Positions 45,057-54,986 of a stretch of DNA of 64,000 bases are shown here, one piece after another. Location: assembly GCF_001665395.1 (NCBI RefSeq), contig NZ_LZSG01000032.1, positions 1-64,000 of the forward strand, given 5' to 3'. A model generated the notes under the pieces. That model ran no database searches and was not told where the DNA came from. It worked only from the letters and a program-made list of their open reading frames with translations. The position numbers and the translations under genes are program-made. Position 1 is the first letter of the stretch. The number at the start of each line of letters is the position of its first letter. The DNA is from Mycobacterium sp. 1164966.3. Lineage in GTDB: Bacteria; Actinomycetota; Actinomycetes; Mycobacteriales; Mycobacteriaceae.

Positions 45057-46577
45057 TTACGGTGCGGTGTGGCGCAGCTCGCTGACGATGTGCGGCCGGT
45101 GCGGCGGTGGGCCGTCGAGCAGGCCGAGGACAGCGTCGACGTCGAGATGAGATGCCAACAGGTCGGCCATCAGCTCCAGTTGGGAGTCGCGGCGCGCAGC
45201 GACGTTCACGTCGGCGGCCACGGCGAAGCCCCCGCGTCTCGCGGCCTCTGCGACCCGGGTGAGCCAGCAACGACGGAATTCGTCGTTGTCGAGCAGGCCG
45301 TGCCAGTGGGTGCCGAACACCGCGTCGCGCATGACGCCCGGCGGCTCCGGCGCTTGGCCGTCGACGTCGAACCAGGCCGTCTCGGCGCACCGGGCCAGGC
45401 GCCCGTGATGAATCTCGTAGCCACGCAACGGCGAGTTCCAGCGGCGCAGCACCTTGTCGGGCGCGAAGACGATGTCGGCATCCAACAATCCCAGGCCCTC
45501 GACCTGCCCCGTTCCGGACTCCACGCAATCCTCGATGCGCCCGCACAGCATCTGGAAGCCGCCGCAGATACCCAGCACGGGTTTGCCGGACCGAGCGTGA
45601 TCGGCGATCCCACCGGCCAGGCCCCGATCGCGCAGCCAGCCCAGGTCGGCGACAGTGGCCTTGCTGCCCGGAAGCACGATCAGGTCGGCGTCGGCCAAAT
45701 CGGCGGGCTCGGTGGCCCAGCGGACCAGCACACCGGGCTCGCAGGCCAGCGCCTCGACGTCGGTGGAGTTGGAAATGCGGGGCAACCGAACCGCGGCCAC
45801 CCGCAGCCACTGCTCGCCCACCGGCGGCGACGGGGTGCCGACAACCCGGTGCGCAACCACCGACAGCGAATCCTCGGCATCGAGCCACAGCTGATCCGCG
45901 TAGGGCAGCACTCCGTAGGTGGGGCGGCCGGTCATGCTCGACAGCTGCCGTAGCCCGGGTTCCAAAAGCGCGGGGTCGCCGCGGAACTTGTTGACGATGA
46001 AGCCGGAGATGTGCGCTTGATCCTCGGGGTCAAGGACCGCGACCGTACCGAAGAGGTGGGCGAGCAGGCCGCCACGGTCGATGTCGCCGACGAGGACCAC
46101 CGGCAGGTTCGCGGCTCTGGCCAGTCCCATGTTTGCCACGTCGGTGGCCCGCAGGTTGATCTCAGCCGGCGATCCGGCACCCTCGCAGATGACCGCATCG
46201 AAGTCACGGCGCAGGTCGGACAGCTCGCTGACGACGAGGTCGGCGAGCCGGTCGCGGTGCGTGAAATAGCTTGCCGCAGTGACGGTGTCGACGACTTGTC
46301 CACGAACGACCAGCTGCGAGGTCCGGTCACCGCCCGGTTTGAGCAGGATCGGGTTGAAGCGCACGCTGGGTTCCAGGCCCGCCGCCCGGGCCTGGATCGC
46401 CTGGGCCCGCCCGATCTCGCCGCCTTCGACGGTGACCGCGGAATTGTTGGACATGTTCTGCGCCTTGAAAGGCGCGACCCGAGTCCCGCGGCGGGCCAGC
46501 AGCCGGCACAGGCCCGCGACGACGACGGATTTCCCGGCGTCCGAGCTGGTGCCCGCGACCAGCAACGCGCCAGTCAA
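45057..46577 (-). CDS. cobQ: cobyric acid synthase CobQ
   Basis: 506 aa, TTG start at 46577. P-loop [11 protein letters not shown], then [22 protein letters not shown], and the C-terminal amidotransferase domain with [10 protein letters not shown] and the closing His in GTHWHGLL. It amidates the b, d, e and g side chains of adenosylcobyrinic acid a,c-diamide. In M. tuberculosis CobQ1 is encoded elsewhere (Rv0255c as I recall), so its location between glnA4 and mapB is a difference. With cobO, cobB and cysG also in the window, cobalamin genes are present in two places. Confidence 0.93.
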   Translation of the reverse strand: MTGALLVAGTSSDAGKSVVVAGLCRLLARRGTRVAPFKAQNMSNNSAVTVEGGEIGRAQAIQARAAGLEPSVRFNPILLKPGGDRTSQLVVRGQVVDTVTAASYFTHRDRLADLVVSELSDLRRDFDAVICEGAGSPAEINLRATDVANMGLARAANLPVVLVGDIDRGGLLAHLFGTVAVLDPEDQAHISGFIVNKFRGDPALLEPGLRQLSSMTGRPTYGVLPYADQLWLDAEDSLSVVAHRVVGTPSPPVGEQWLRVAAVRLPRISNSTDVEALACEPGVLVRWATEPADLADADLIVLPGSKATVADLGWLRDRGLAGGIADHARSGKPVLGICGGFQMLCGRIEDCVESGTGQVEGLGLLDADIVFAPDKVLRRWNSPLRGYEIHHGRLARCAETAWFDVDGQAPEPPGVMRDAVFGTHWHGLLDNDEFRRCWLTRVAEAARRGGFAVAADVNVAARRDSQLELMADLLASHLDVDAVLGLLDGPPPHRPHIVSELRHTAP

Positions 46578-46586
46578 GTTCTTATG

Positions 46587-46645
46587 GCGAGCAGACGCAG
46601 AAGCCCCGATTTTCGGCCGGAAATGGGGCTTTTGCGTCTGCTCGC
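46587..46645. repeat. 21-bp-arm palindrome between mapB and cobQ (REP-like/terminator)
   Basis: Left arm 46587-46607 starts GCGAGCAGACGCAG; right arm 46625-46645 ends TGCGTCTGCTCGC. The arms pair over 21 bp with one mismatch, around a loop that includes a CGGCCG-type centre. It lies 1 bp from the mapB stop and 9 bp from the cobQ start. Related GCGAGCAGACGC palindromes recur between mycobacterial genes, so it is probably a dispersed REP element acting as a terminator. Confidence 0.7.
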
Positions 46646-46646
46646 G

Positions 46647-47504
46647 CTAGAGGCACGTGAGGATCTCGGCGCCGGTGTCGGTGACCAACAGGGTGTGCTC
46701 GAACTGCGCGGTCCACTTCCGGTCCTTGGTGACCACCGTCCATCCGTCGGGCCAGATCTCGTAATCCAGGGCGCCCAGGTTGATCATCGGCTCGATGGTG
46801 AACGTCATTCCCGGCTGCATGATCGTCTGCACCGCAGGCTGGTCGTAATGCAAGACGACCAGCCCGTTGTGAAACGTGGTGCCGATGCCGTGGCCGGTGA
46901 AGTCGCGAACCACGTTGTACCCGAACCGATTTGCATATGATTCGATGACGCGGCCGATCACCGACAACGCGCGCCCGGGTTTGACGGCGTTGATGGCGCG
47001 CATCGTCGCCTCCCGGGTCCGCTCGACCAGCAACCGGTGTTCTTCCGAGACGTCGCCGGCCAGGAACGTCGCGTTGGTGTCGCCGTGCACGCCGTCGATG
47101 TAGGCGGTGACGTCGATATTGACGATGTCGCCGTCGACGATCACCGTCGAGTCGGGGATTCCGTGGCAGATGACCTCGTTCAGAGAGGTACAGCAGGACT
47201 TCGGAAATCCCTTGTAGCCCAGCGTTGATGGGTAGGCGCCGTGGTCGACCATGTATTCGTGTGCGATGCGGTCCAGTTCGTCGGTCGTCACACCGGGCGC
47301 GACCGCTTTGCCGGCCTCCTGCAACGCCCCGGCGGCGATCCGGCCGGCGACGCGCATCTTCTCGATTACCTCCGGGGCCTGCACCCACGGCTCGGTGCCC
47401 TCCCGGGCCGTGGGCTTGCCGACGTATTCCGGGCGCTCGATCGACTTGGGCACCGGCAGCGTCGGGGACAGTTCGCCTGGAGAGAGGGCGGTGCGGCCGG
47501 GCAT
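46647..47504 (-). CDS. mapB: type I methionine aminopeptidase MapB
   Basis: 285 aa, the length I recall for Rv2861c. An N-terminal extension with a Pro-rich SH3-binding-like segment (about 1-40) precedes the pita-bread fold. Metal ligands are visible in [23 protein letters not shown] (Asp), HGDTNATF (His/Asp), GHGIGTTFH (His), IEPMINLG (Glu) and QFEHTLLVT (Glu). It removes N-terminal Met from new proteins. The gene is followed by the palindrome noted above. Confidence 0.95.
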   Translation of the reverse strand: MPGRTALSPGELSPTLPVPKSIERPEYVGKPTAREGTEPWVQAPEVIEKMRVAGRIAAGALQEAGKAVAPGVTTDELDRIAHEYMVDHGAYPSTLGYKGFPKSCCTSLNEVICHGIPDSTVIVDGDIVNIDVTAYIDGVHGDTNATFLAGDVSEEHRLLVERTREATMRAINAVKPGRALSVIGRVIESYANRFGYNVVRDFTGHGIGTTFHNGLVVLHYDQPAVQTIMQPGMTFTIEPMINLGALDYEIWPDGWTVVTKDRKWTAQFEHTLLVTDTGAEILTCL

Positions 47505-47514
47505 GCCGTTCAGC

Positions 47515-48123
47515 TTAGCCAGAAAGTGAACCGGGCAGGCCCGGCAACTGCCGGCGCAGCAGTGTGCGGCGCGGTCCCCGGATGATCACCGACCCGAAGG
47601 TCACGCGACCGGTCAGCACGACGTGCGGCCTGCCTTCGGCCGGGGGTTCTTTGCGGCGGTCGCTGGCGCTGCCCACATAAACCTCTACGTTGTCGATCGA
47701 AGCGCTGGCGCCGTCGGGCAATCGAAGATCCAGCGAGCCGAACTTCATGTCGAGTTCGATGACCACCACCGGTCCGGCGAAACGGGCCTTGGTGAGGTCC
47801 AGTTCGATCGACCCGACCCGGCGCACCAGCGCCAGCCGGGTGGGCACGGTCCATTCGCCGTGCCGCTTCAGCGACCCGACCCAGCCGCGCAATTCCACCC
47901 GGTCAGCCGCGGATGTGACGATCGCGCCGGGTCCGGGCAGGTCGTCGACCAGCCCGTCCAATTCGCTTCGGGTACGCGCATAGGACACGCGTGATGACCG
48001 CTGTTCGAACTCGTCGATGTCGATCAGCCCGAGGGCGACGGCGTTGTGCAGTCGGCGCATCGTGCCGTTGCGGTCCGCGTCGGAAACCCGCAGTGAAACC
48101 ATGTCCCCACCGGAATCACCCAC
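47515..48123 (-). CDS. DUF1707 domain protein with LiaF-like C-terminus
   Basis: 202 aa. The N-terminal DUF1707 motif is visible: [18 protein letters not shown], then [12 protein letters not shown]. The C-terminal half (about 100-180) is beta-rich ([53 protein letters not shown]), like the cell-wall-active antibiotic response (LiaF) domain. No TM helix. DUF1707 may bind or anchor; function unknown. An inner ATG (MVSLRV) at 48102 is an alternative start. It is encoded 10 bp upstream of mapB on the same strand. Confidence 0.75.
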   Translation of the reverse strand: MGDSGGDMVSLRVSDADRNGTMRRLHNAVALGLIDIDEFEQRSSRVSYARTRSELDGLVDDLPGPGAIVTSAADRVELRGWVGSLKRHGEWTVPTRLALVRRVGSIELDLTKARFAGPVVVIELDMKFGSLDLRLPDGASASIDNVEVYVGSASDRRKEPPAEGRPHVVLTGRVTFGSVIIRGPRRTLLRRQLPGLPGSLSG

Positions 48124-48175
48124 CCTCGCAACTTACCGCTGTTGGGGGCCGGTGCGTCGGTAAGCCGGCCGCCGC

Positions 48176-49999
48176 TTAAGCTAGATAGCCCGGCGGCAGC
48201 GACTCGAACATCACCTTGGTCATCCGGACCGCGTATTCGGAGCTGCCACCCCCGACGATCAGCGCCGCGAATGCCAGATCGCCGCGGTATCCGGCGAACC
48301 AGGAATGCGACCCGCCCGGAAACTCAGCCTCACCGGTCTTGCCGAACACCTCGCCGCAGCAGTTCGCGATGTCCTTGGCGGTCCCGTTGGTGACCACCAG
48401 CCGCATCATCGGCCGCAGGGCATCGATCATCTTCGGGGAGATCGGTGTGGTGTCCCCGTCGACCGCCGTCGGGTGGCCGGCGATCAACTGCGGCACCGGG
48501 GTTCTGCCGGCCGCCACCGTGGCCGCCACCAGAGCCATGCCGAATGGGCTGGCCAGCACCTTGCCCTGACCGAAGCCGTCCTCGGTGAGCTCGGCCAGAT
48601 CAACCGTCGGCGGCACCGAACCGGTCACCGTGGTGATGCCGTCGACCTGGTAGTCGAGCCCGATCCCGTAGCTTCTGGCGGCCTGCGACAGACCCCGGGG
48701 CGGCATCCTGCTGCTCAGCTCGGCGAACGTGGTGTTGCACGAGCTGGCGAACGCCCGCGACAGCGGGACCACCCCCAGGTCGAAGCCGCCGTAGTTGGGG
48801 ATGGTGCGGTGGCCGATGTCGATGTGGCCCGGGCAGCCCAGCATCGTGTTGGGGGTGGCCATGTCGCGCTCGACGGCGGCTCCGGCGGTGATCATCTTGA
48901 ATGTCGACCCGGGCGGGAACAGTCCGTTGGTGGCCAGCAGGCCCTCGGCATCCGCGCCCGCGTTCTGGGCGATCGCGAGAATCTCCCCCGTCGACGGTTT
49001 GATCGCCACGATCATCGCTTTGCCGCCCCGGGTGTCCACCGCGTGCTGAGCGGCGTTCTGCACGATGCGGTCCAGGGTGATCGAGACCGATGGCGCCGGC
49101 GATCCTTCCACCTCGTGCAGCACTTCGACGTCGACACCGTTCTGGTTGACGCTGACCACCCGCCACCCGGCCTGGCCATCGAGGTGGTCGCCCACCGACT
49201 TCTTCACCGCGGCGATCACGGCGGGCGCGAAATGCGGATCGGTCGACAGCATCTCGGCTTGGGGAACGATGACGACGCCGGGCAGTCTGCCGATCGCCGG
49301 CGCGACTTTGTCGTTGTCGTCGGGATGCAGCGTGACCCCCAGGTCCAGCGGCTGGGTCGCCGAGCTGGCTCGTTCGGCGAGCAACTGTGGGTCGTTCAGC
49401 GTGTCGTTAAAGGGATGCAGCGCCTCCACCACCGCGTGCGCCGTCCCCATCAGGGCGGGTCCGGCCTGGGTGGCGTCCAGCGTGTAGTGATACACGTAAC
49501 CGGGCGCCAGCACGTCGCTGCCGCCGAGTTCGTTCACCGACGCGCGCCGTGGCTTGTCGGCTCGCAACGCGAAGGTCTGATGCTCGCCGAGCTTGGGGTG
49601 CAGGTTGGCGGGGGACCAGCGAACGTGCCAGCGCCCCTCGTCGCGAGCCATCTTGAGCTGGCCGTCGTAGCTCCAGGTCCGGTTCTTGGGCAGGTGCCAG
49701 GTGAAGCGATAGCTGACCGTGCCGGTGTCCTCGGCGTACTTCGAGCTGAGGATTTGCGCGTCCAGGTGGCTGGTCTGCAGGCCGGCCCACGCGGCGTTGA
49801 GCGCCTCGCGTGCCTCGTTGGGGTTGTCGCTGAGTTGCGCGGCGGTGACCGTGTCGCCGACGGACAACGCGCGCAAGAACTTCTCGGCAGCAGGAGCCGG
49901 GCCCTCCGGCCGTGGCGTGCACCCCTGCGCCGCGGCGGCGACAACGAGCACTGCAAGCAGACCTGCGACTCGTGATACTGATGAGTTTAAAGTTGCCAT
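48176..49999 (-). CDS. penicillin-binding lipoprotein (Rv2864c-like)
   Basis: 607 aa from the ATG at 49999 (MATLNSSVSRVAG); M. tuberculosis Rv2864c is about 603 aa. Lipobox AAAQGC near residue 27. An NTF2-like MecA_N domain (about 35-155: SVGDTVTAAQLSDNP ... SYDGQLKMARDEGRWHVRWSP) is followed by the PBP dimerisation region and the transpeptidase: SxxK as GSTFKMI, SxN as SSCNTTF, and KTG as FGKTGEAE. It is a class B-like D,D-transpeptidase anchored outside the membrane, related to MecA-type low-affinity PBPs. It makes cell-wall cross-links and could tolerate some beta-lactams; that is inference. Confidence 0.93.
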   Translation of the reverse strand: MATLNSSVSRVAGLLAVLVVAAAAQGCTPRPEGPAPAAEKFLRALSVGDTVTAAQLSDNPNEAREALNAAWAGLQTSHLDAQILSSKYAEDTGTVSYRFTWHLPKNRTWSYDGQLKMARDEGRWHVRWSPANLHPKLGEHQTFALRADKPRRASVNELGGSDVLAPGYVYHYTLDATQAGPALMGTAHAVVEALHPFNDTLNDPQLLAERASSATQPLDLGVTLHPDDNDKVAPAIGRLPGVVIVPQAEMLSTDPHFAPAVIAAVKKSVGDHLDGQAGWRVVSVNQNGVDVEVLHEVEGSPAPSVSITLDRIVQNAAQHAVDTRGGKAMIVAIKPSTGEILAIAQNAGADAEGLLATNGLFPPGSTFKMITAGAAVERDMATPNTMLGCPGHIDIGHRTIPNYGGFDLGVVPLSRAFASSCNTTFAELSSRMPPRGLSQAARSYGIGLDYQVDGITTVTGSVPPTVDLAELTEDGFGQGKVLASPFGMALVAATVAAGRTPVPQLIAGHPTAVDGDTTPISPKMIDALRPMMRLVVTNGTAKDIANCCGEVFGKTGEAEFPGGSHSWFAGYRGDLAFAALIVGGGSSEYAVRMTKVMFESLPPGYLA

Positions 50000-50298
50000 C
50001 GAGGCTGATGTTAGGCAATTTGCGTGCGGCCAAGCCGGAGGCACACCGAGACCGGATCGTTACGCACGGGTGTGGCGCCGTTGCGGGGTCGCGGGTCCGT
50101 CCCGAACATTTCGTTGTCCGCCTTTGGGCGTGAATCCTGGGCGGCGAGTGTGAATCCTGGGCGCTCGGTGTTACGCCAGGGCCCAAATACGCGCCGATTC
50201 CCGCCGTCACCTCACGCGCAAAGCCGTGAGTGCACACCCAACGCCGTCAGTTCACATGCAACGCGTCAACTCACGCGCAAAGCCATCAGCGCGACAAG
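50000..50298. repeat. 299-bp intergenic region with a 20-bp tandem array
   Basis: Four head-to-tail units of about 20 bp lie at 50206-50225, 50226-50245, 50246-50264 and 50265-50284, each like GTSA-N-TCAC-N3-CAA-N-GCC (first unit GTCACCTCACGCGCAAAGCC). Upstream, GTGAATCCTGGGCG occurs twice (50131-50165 region). No gene or clear promoter; these may be intergenic mycobacterial repeats of the kind used as VNTRs. Confidence 0.65.
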
Positions 50299-51153
50299 CT
50301 AGTCCAGCAGCACAGTGGCGAAAGTGCCGACTTCCTTGAAGCCCACATGCGTGTATGCGGCACGGGCCACCGTGTTGAAGTTGTTCACGTACAGGCTGGC
50401 GATGCGCCCGCCGGCGACGATCACGGCCGCCAGCATCGCGGTGCCGCGGGTGCCCAGGCCCAGGCCGCGCCACTGCGGATGCACCCACACCCCTTGGATC
50501 TGCCCCACAGCCGGCGACTGCGATCCCACTTCGGCCTTGAAGACGACCTCGCCGTGCTCGAAACGGGCCCATGCCCGCCCGGCCGCGATGAGGTTGGCCA
50601 CCCGCCGCCGGTAGCCGCGTCCGCCGTCACCGATGCGCGGGTCCACACCGACCTCGCCGATGAACATGTCGACGGCCGCCACCAGGTAGGCGTCCAGCTC
50701 GTCCGGCCGAACCTGACGCACCTCGGGATCGATCTCGCAGCTCGGGTGGGTGGTCAGCGCCATCAGCGGTTGGTCGTCGCGCACGTCGCGCGCGGGACCC
50801 CAGCCCGGCTCCAGGCGCTCCCACATCGGCAATACCAGCTCGGCCCTGCCGACCAGCGACGAACAGCGACGCACCCCACTCATCGCCTCCTCGGCGAAGG
50901 CGTTCAAATCGGCTGGGCCCCCGCGCAGGGGGATCAGGTTGGCGCCGGCGAAGCACAGCGACTCGTCCGCCCCGCGACGGGTCCACAATTCGCCGCCGAT
51001 CGAGTTCGGGTCCACACCGTGGTCGGCGACCCGGGCCGCAACCATGCACGCTGCCACCGGGTCGTCGTCGAAAACCCGCCAGACGGCGGCGGCGTCACGC
51101 ACCACGGACACCCGCCGCTCGCCGACCAGGCGAAAGATGGGCGGAGCCGACAT
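50299..51153 (-). CDS. GNAT-family N-acetyltransferase (Rv2867c-like)
   Basis: 284 aa. An N-terminal half with GELWTRRGADESLCFAGANLIPL precedes the GNAT domain (about 140-284), which shows VGQIQGVWVHPQWRGLGLGTRGTAML and LYVNNFNTVARAAYTHVGF. A DUF4081 N-domain fused to GNAT fits. Its substrate is unknown. The relFG toxin-antitoxin genes that adjoin this gene in M. tuberculosis (Rv2865-Rv2866) are absent; the tandem repeat array lies there instead. Confidence 0.88.
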   Translation of the reverse strand: MSAPPIFRLVGERRVSVVRDAAAVWRVFDDDPVAACMVAARVADHGVDPNSIGGELWTRRGADESLCFAGANLIPLRGGPADLNAFAEEAMSGVRRCSSLVGRAELVLPMWERLEPGWGPARDVRDDQPLMALTTHPSCEIDPEVRQVRPDELDAYLVAAVDMFIGEVGVDPRIGDGGRGYRRRVANLIAAGRAWARFEHGEVVFKAEVGSQSPAVGQIQGVWVHPQWRGLGLGTRGTAMLAAVIVAGGRIASLYVNNFNTVARAAYTHVGFKEVGTFATVLLD

Positions 51154-51217
51154 CTCGTGACTCTCTAGTGGTGCGAACTGTGCAAAACAAACCAGGCCAC
51201 AAGGGCGCTGGTCCCTA

Positions 51218-52372
51218 TCAGCTTACGGTCACAATAGGCGAACCGCTCGCTGTCGTGTCAGGTCCGTTATCGGCGGCGAGTCGCATCGCCTCCTCGATCA
51301 GCGTCTCGACGATCTGCGCCTCCGGCACAGTCTTGATCACCTCGCCCTTGACGAAGATCTGGCCCTTGCCGTTGCCCGACGCCACGCCCAAGTCGGCCTC
51401 GCGGGCTTCGCCGGGACCGTTGACGACACAGCCCATCACGGCCACCCGCAGCGGCACCTCGAGGCCGTCCAGGCCGGCGCTGACCTCATTGGCCAGCGTG
51501 TAGACGTCGACCTGGGCTCGACCGCAGGACGGGCAGGACACAATCTCGAGCGAACGCGGGCGCAGGTTCAGCGACTCGAGGATCTGGTTGCCGACCTTGA
51601 CTTCTTCCACAGGCGGAGCCGACAGCGACACCCGGATGGTGTCGCCGATGCCGCGCGACAGCAGCGCACCGAAGGCCACGGCGGACTTGATGGTGCCCTG
51701 GAAGGCGGGACCGGCCTCGGTGACACCGAGGTGCAACGGATAGTCGCACTGTGCGGCCAGCTGCTCGTACGCCGAGACCATCACCACCGGGTCGTTGTGC
51801 TTGACGCTGATCTTGATGTTGCCGAAGCCGTGCTCCTCGAACAGCGAGGCCTCCCACAGCGCGGACTCGACCAGCGCCTCCGGCGTGGCCTTGCCGTACT
51901 TCTCCATGAACCGCTTGTCCAGTGAGCCGGCGTTGACGCCGATGCGGATCGGGATGCCCGCCGCGCCGGCGGCCTTGGCGACCTCCCCCACCCGGCCGTC
52001 GAATTCCTTGATGTTGCCCGGGTTTACCCGTACCGCGGCACAACCGGCATCGATGGCGGCGAAGATGTACTTCGGCTGGAAGTGGATGTCGGCGATGACG
52101 GGAATCTGGCTGTGCCGGGCGATCTCGGCGAGCGCGTCGGCGTCCTCCTGGCGCGGGCAGGCCACCCGGACGATGTCGCATCCCGCCGCGGTCAATTCCG
52201 CGATCTGCTGCAGCGTCGAGTTGACATCATGGGTTTTGGTGGTGCACATCGACTGCACCGATATCGGGTGATCGCTGCCGATGCCAACGTCGCCGACCAT
52301 GAGCTGGCGCGTCTTGCGACGCGGGGCCAGCACGGGAGCCGGGGGTGTCGGCAATCCCAAGCCGACGGTCAT
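51218..52372 (-). CDS. ispG: 4-hydroxy-3-methylbut-2-enyl diphosphate synthase IspG (GcpE)
   Basis: 384 aa. TIM-barrel N-domain with [34 protein letters not shown], and the [4Fe-4S] C-domain with [12 protein letters not shown] and [17 protein letters not shown]. It makes HMBPP from MEcPP in the MEP isoprenoid pathway. It sits 9 bp after rip1, and dxr of the same pathway is one gene further upstream, so dxr-rip1-ispG form a minus-strand operon (Rv2870c-Rv2868c). Confidence 0.96.
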   Translation of the reverse strand: MTVGLGLPTPPAPVLAPRRKTRQLMVGDVGIGSDHPISVQSMCTTKTHDVNSTLQQIAELTAAGCDIVRVACPRQEDADALAEIARHSQIPVIADIHFQPKYIFAAIDAGCAAVRVNPGNIKEFDGRVGEVAKAAGAAGIPIRIGVNAGSLDKRFMEKYGKATPEALVESALWEASLFEEHGFGNIKISVKHNDPVVMVSAYEQLAAQCDYPLHLGVTEAGPAFQGTIKSAVAFGALLSRGIGDTIRVSLSAPPVEEVKVGNQILESLNLRPRSLEIVSCPSCGRAQVDVYTLANEVSAGLDGLEVPLRVAVMGCVVNGPGEAREADLGVASGNGKGQIFVKGEVIKTVPEAQIVETLIEEAMRLAADNGPDTTASGSPIVTVS

Positions 52373-52381
52373 GAGTATCTC

Positions 52382-53602
52382 CTATTGGAACCATTTGATC
52401 GGGTTGACCACGTCGGCGGTGACGGTCAACAGCACGAAGCCGACGACCACCACCAACACTACGTAGGTGGCCGGCATCAGCTTGACGTAGTTGACCGGCG
52501 CCGCGGCGGCCATGCCCCGAACCGACCGGATCATGTTGCGGACCTTCTCGAAGACGGCAACGGCGATGTGGCCGCCGTCGAACGGCAGCAGCGGAACCAG
52601 GTTCACCACCGCCAGCACGAAATTCAGCTGCGCCAGGATGAACCAGAAAACCACCCACAGCCCGTGGTCGACGGTTTCGCCGCCGATCCGCGACGCGCCG
52701 ACCACGCTGATCGGGGTGTCCTTGTCGCGTTGCCCCCCGCCCACGGCTTGGACCAGCGGACCGATCTTGCTCGGGATGGCCGCCAGCGACTTGCCCAGGA
52801 CGACGGCCAGGTCGCCGGTGAACGTGAACGTGGCAGGGACGGCCGTCAACGCGTTGTAATGCGTCGGCTCGACCTGCGCCGGGCCCACCCCGATGGCGCC
52901 GACCCTCGACGCCTTGTCGGTGTTGTCGAGGTAACGCTGGGTAGCTACGACGTCGACCGTCACGGATTGCCGCTTGCCGTCGCGCTCGACCACGAATTGC
53001 GTGGGACCCGAGTGCTTGCGGATCTCGGCGGCCATCTGGTCGAAAGTGCTGACATCCTGATCGCCGACCTTGACGATCACATCGCCTGGCCGGATACCGG
53101 CCTCTCCGGCCGGGCGGGGCGCCACCGCATTGCAGGCGGGCTCCTTGTCCTTCGCTTCTTGCGGTGCGACACAAGAGATTTTGCCGACGACCGCGCGGGT
53201 GTCCGCGTGCAGGTTGGGCAGCCCCCATGCGATCGCGATGCCGTAGATCAGCACGAGCCCGATGACGACGTTGGCGGCCGGCCCGGCGAACAGCACCGCG
53301 ACCCGCTTCCATACCTTCTGCTTGTACATCGCGTACGGGGCTTCGTCCGGTGTGAGTTCCTCGACCGACGTCATGCCCGCGATGTCGCAGAATCCGCCCA
53401 ACGGAATCGCCTTGACGCCGTATTCGGTCGATCCGAGTTTGTTGGGCCGGCGTGTCGACCACAGCGTCGGGCCGAAGCCGACGAAGTAGCGCCGCACCTT
53501 CATTCCGGTCGCCCGCGCCACCCACATGTGGCCGCATTCGTGCAGCGCCACGGAAATCAGGATGGCGAGCGCGAACAGGGCGACGCCGGTAACGAACATC
53601 AT
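52382..53602 (-). CDS. rip1: site-2 protease Rip1 (RseP-type intramembrane zinc protease)
   Basis: 406 aa. The zinc motif HECGH is at residues 21-25 in the first TM segment; the PDZ domain (about 125-260, with [19 protein letters not shown]) is next; the third ligand is in [18 protein letters not shown] near the C-terminus. Four TM segments are expected. It cleaves anti-sigma factors such as RskA, RslA and RsmA, so it can release SigK, which bears on the SigK-type promoter of the mpt70-like gene in this window. Orthologue of Rv2869c. Confidence 0.95.
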   Translation of the reverse strand: MMFVTGVALFALAILISVALHECGHMWVARATGMKVRRYFVGFGPTLWSTRRPNKLGSTEYGVKAIPLGGFCDIAGMTSVEELTPDEAPYAMYKQKVWKRVAVLFAGPAANVVIGLVLIYGIAIAWGLPNLHADTRAVVGKISCVAPQEAKDKEPACNAVAPRPAGEAGIRPGDVIVKVGDQDVSTFDQMAAEIRKHSGPTQFVVERDGKRQSVTVDVVATQRYLDNTDKASRVGAIGVGPAQVEPTHYNALTAVPATFTFTGDLAVVLGKSLAAIPSKIGPLVQAVGGGQRDKDTPISVVGASRIGGETVDHGLWVVFWFILAQLNFVLAVVNLVPLLPFDGGHIAVAVFEKVRNMIRSVRGMAAAAPVNYVKLMPATYVVLVVVVGFVLLTVTADVVNPIKWFQ

Positions 53603-53610
53603 CTGCGCTG

Positions 53611-54816
53611 TCAGGACCTTTCTAAGACCATGCTGGAGGCCGTTCCAGCAGCCGGGGCCGGGCTTGCCGTGGCGATCGCGCGCCGGGCTCGCTCCCGGGC
53701 CCAGCGCTGGGCATCGAGTACGTCATCCACGGTAGCGGGTTCGGCGGCCCATCGGTCGGCGACGTGCAAGACGTCGGCGATGGTGCGGACGATCGCGGGG
53801 AAGCTGATCCGGCCTTCGAGGAAGGCGGCCGCTGCCTCTTCGTTGACCGCGTTGTAGACGGCTGTCATGCAGCCGCCCAGCTGGCCGGCGTGCCGGGCCA
53901 GGTCCACCGCGGGAAACACCTCGGTGTCCAGCGGCTCGAATTCCCAGCTGGAGGCGGTAGTGAAATCACAGGCTGCAGCGGCTCCGCTTACCCGCCGGGG
54001 CCAGCCCAGCGCCAGCGAGATGGGCAGCTTCATATCGGGCGGGCTGGCCTGGGCGATCGTCGAGCCGTCGATGAACGTGACCATGGAATGGACGATCGAC
54101 TGCGGGTGCACCACGACCTCGATGCGGTCGTAGGCGATGCCGAACAGCAGGTGGGTTTCGATGAGCTCGAGCCCCTTGTTGACCAGCGATGCCGAGTTCA
54201 GCGTGTTCATCGGCCCCATCGACCAGGTCGGATGAGCACCGGCCTGCTCGGGGGTGGCGCTGTCCAGCTGGGCGGCCGACCAGCCGCGGAACGGCCCGCC
54301 CGACGCGGTCAGCACCAGCTTCGCGACTTCGCCCGGCGTGCCGCCGCGCAAGCACTGGGCCAGCGCCGAGTGCTCGGAGTCGACGGGCACGATCTGGCCG
54401 GGCTGCGCCGCGGCCAGCACCAGCGGACCCCCGGCGATCAGCGATTCCTTGTTCGCCAGGGCCAGCCGGGCGCCGGACTGCAGGGCGGCCAGCGTCGGGC
54501 GCAGCCCCAGGGCACCGACCAGCGCATTGAGGACGACGTCGGCTTCGGTTTCTTCCACCAGCCGGGTCGCCGCATTGGGTCCGCAGAACGGGACGTCGCC
54601 GGCCAACCGGGCGGCCTGCTCGTCGGCGATGGCGATATTGGTCACGCCGGTCTCGGCGCGCTGCTGCAACAGCGTCTCCAGCTGCGCGCCACCGGCGGCC
54701 AACCCGACCACCTCGAAGCGGTCGGGATTGGCGGCGATGACCTCGAGAGCCTGGGTGCCGATGGAGCCGGTGCTGCCCAGCACCAGCACGCGCAGGCGGC
54801 CGTCGGCGTTTGTCAC
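53611..54816 (-). CDS. dxr: 1-deoxy-D-xylulose 5-phosphate reductoisomerase
   Basis: 401 aa from the GTG at 54816 ([12 protein letters not shown]), with GAGGGG about 6 nt upstream. This start matches the MTNS...DGRLRV start I recall in M. tuberculosis and excludes the repeat-encoded extension upstream. NADPH motif [15 protein letters not shown]; catalytic segments [52 protein letters not shown]. It converts DXP to MEP, the fosmidomycin target. The next gene, rip1, starts 8 bp later. Confidence 0.96.
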   Translation of the reverse strand: MTNADGRLRVLVLGSTGSIGTQALEVIAANPDRFEVVGLAAGGAQLETLLQQRAETGVTNIAIADEQAARLAGDVPFCGPNAATRLVEETEADVVLNALVGALGLRPTLAALQSGARLALANKESLIAGGPLVLAAAQPGQIVPVDSEHSALAQCLRGGTPGEVAKLVLTASGGPFRGWSAAQLDSATPEQAGAHPTWSMGPMNTLNSASLVNKGLELIETHLLFGIAYDRIEVVVHPQSIVHSMVTFIDGSTIAQASPPDMKLPISLALGWPRRVSGAAAACDFTTASSWEFEPLDTEVFPAVDLARHAGQLGGCMTAVYNAVNEEAAAAFLEGRISFPAIVRTIADVLHVADRWAAEPATVDDVLDAQRWARERARRAIATASPAPAAGTASSMVLERS

Positions 54817-54831
54817 CGCATCCCCTCGTCT

Positions 54832-54894
54832 GTCATCTGCCTCCCGTTTGTCATCTGCCTCCCGTTTGTCATCTGCCTCCCGTTTGTCATCTGC
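54832..54894. repeat. 18-bp tandem repeat (3.5 copies) upstream of dxr
   Basis: The unit GTCATCTGCCTCCCGTTT recurs without change at 54832-54849, 54850-54867 and 54868-54885; a partial unit follows to 54894. It lies just before the dxr GTG, in the dxr-dipZ divergent region. If read from the dxr frame it would give (DDKREA)n, but the good RBS and start lie downstream. A candidate VNTR. It is not a CRISPR array, since no spacers occur. Confidence 0.85.
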
Positions 54895-54986
54895 CCATTG
54901 TGCCGCTCGGCGTCGTCGATCGGGGAGCGCGCGCCCCCGCAATCCAGGGGCCCCATCCGTGACTTCGGCGGCTGCGAATAGCCGGT

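Noticed and set aside
48305..53537. Large antisense frames opposite the PBP lipoprotein, ispG and rip1 (e.g. 48305-49975, 52082-53857, 52227-53537)
   Set aside because: They have no motif and are biased His/Arg/Gln; they are shadows.
54832..54894. CRISPR array
   Set aside because: The copies are contiguous, with no spacers, and no cas genes are present. The Cas4-like gene in the island is not linked to any array.
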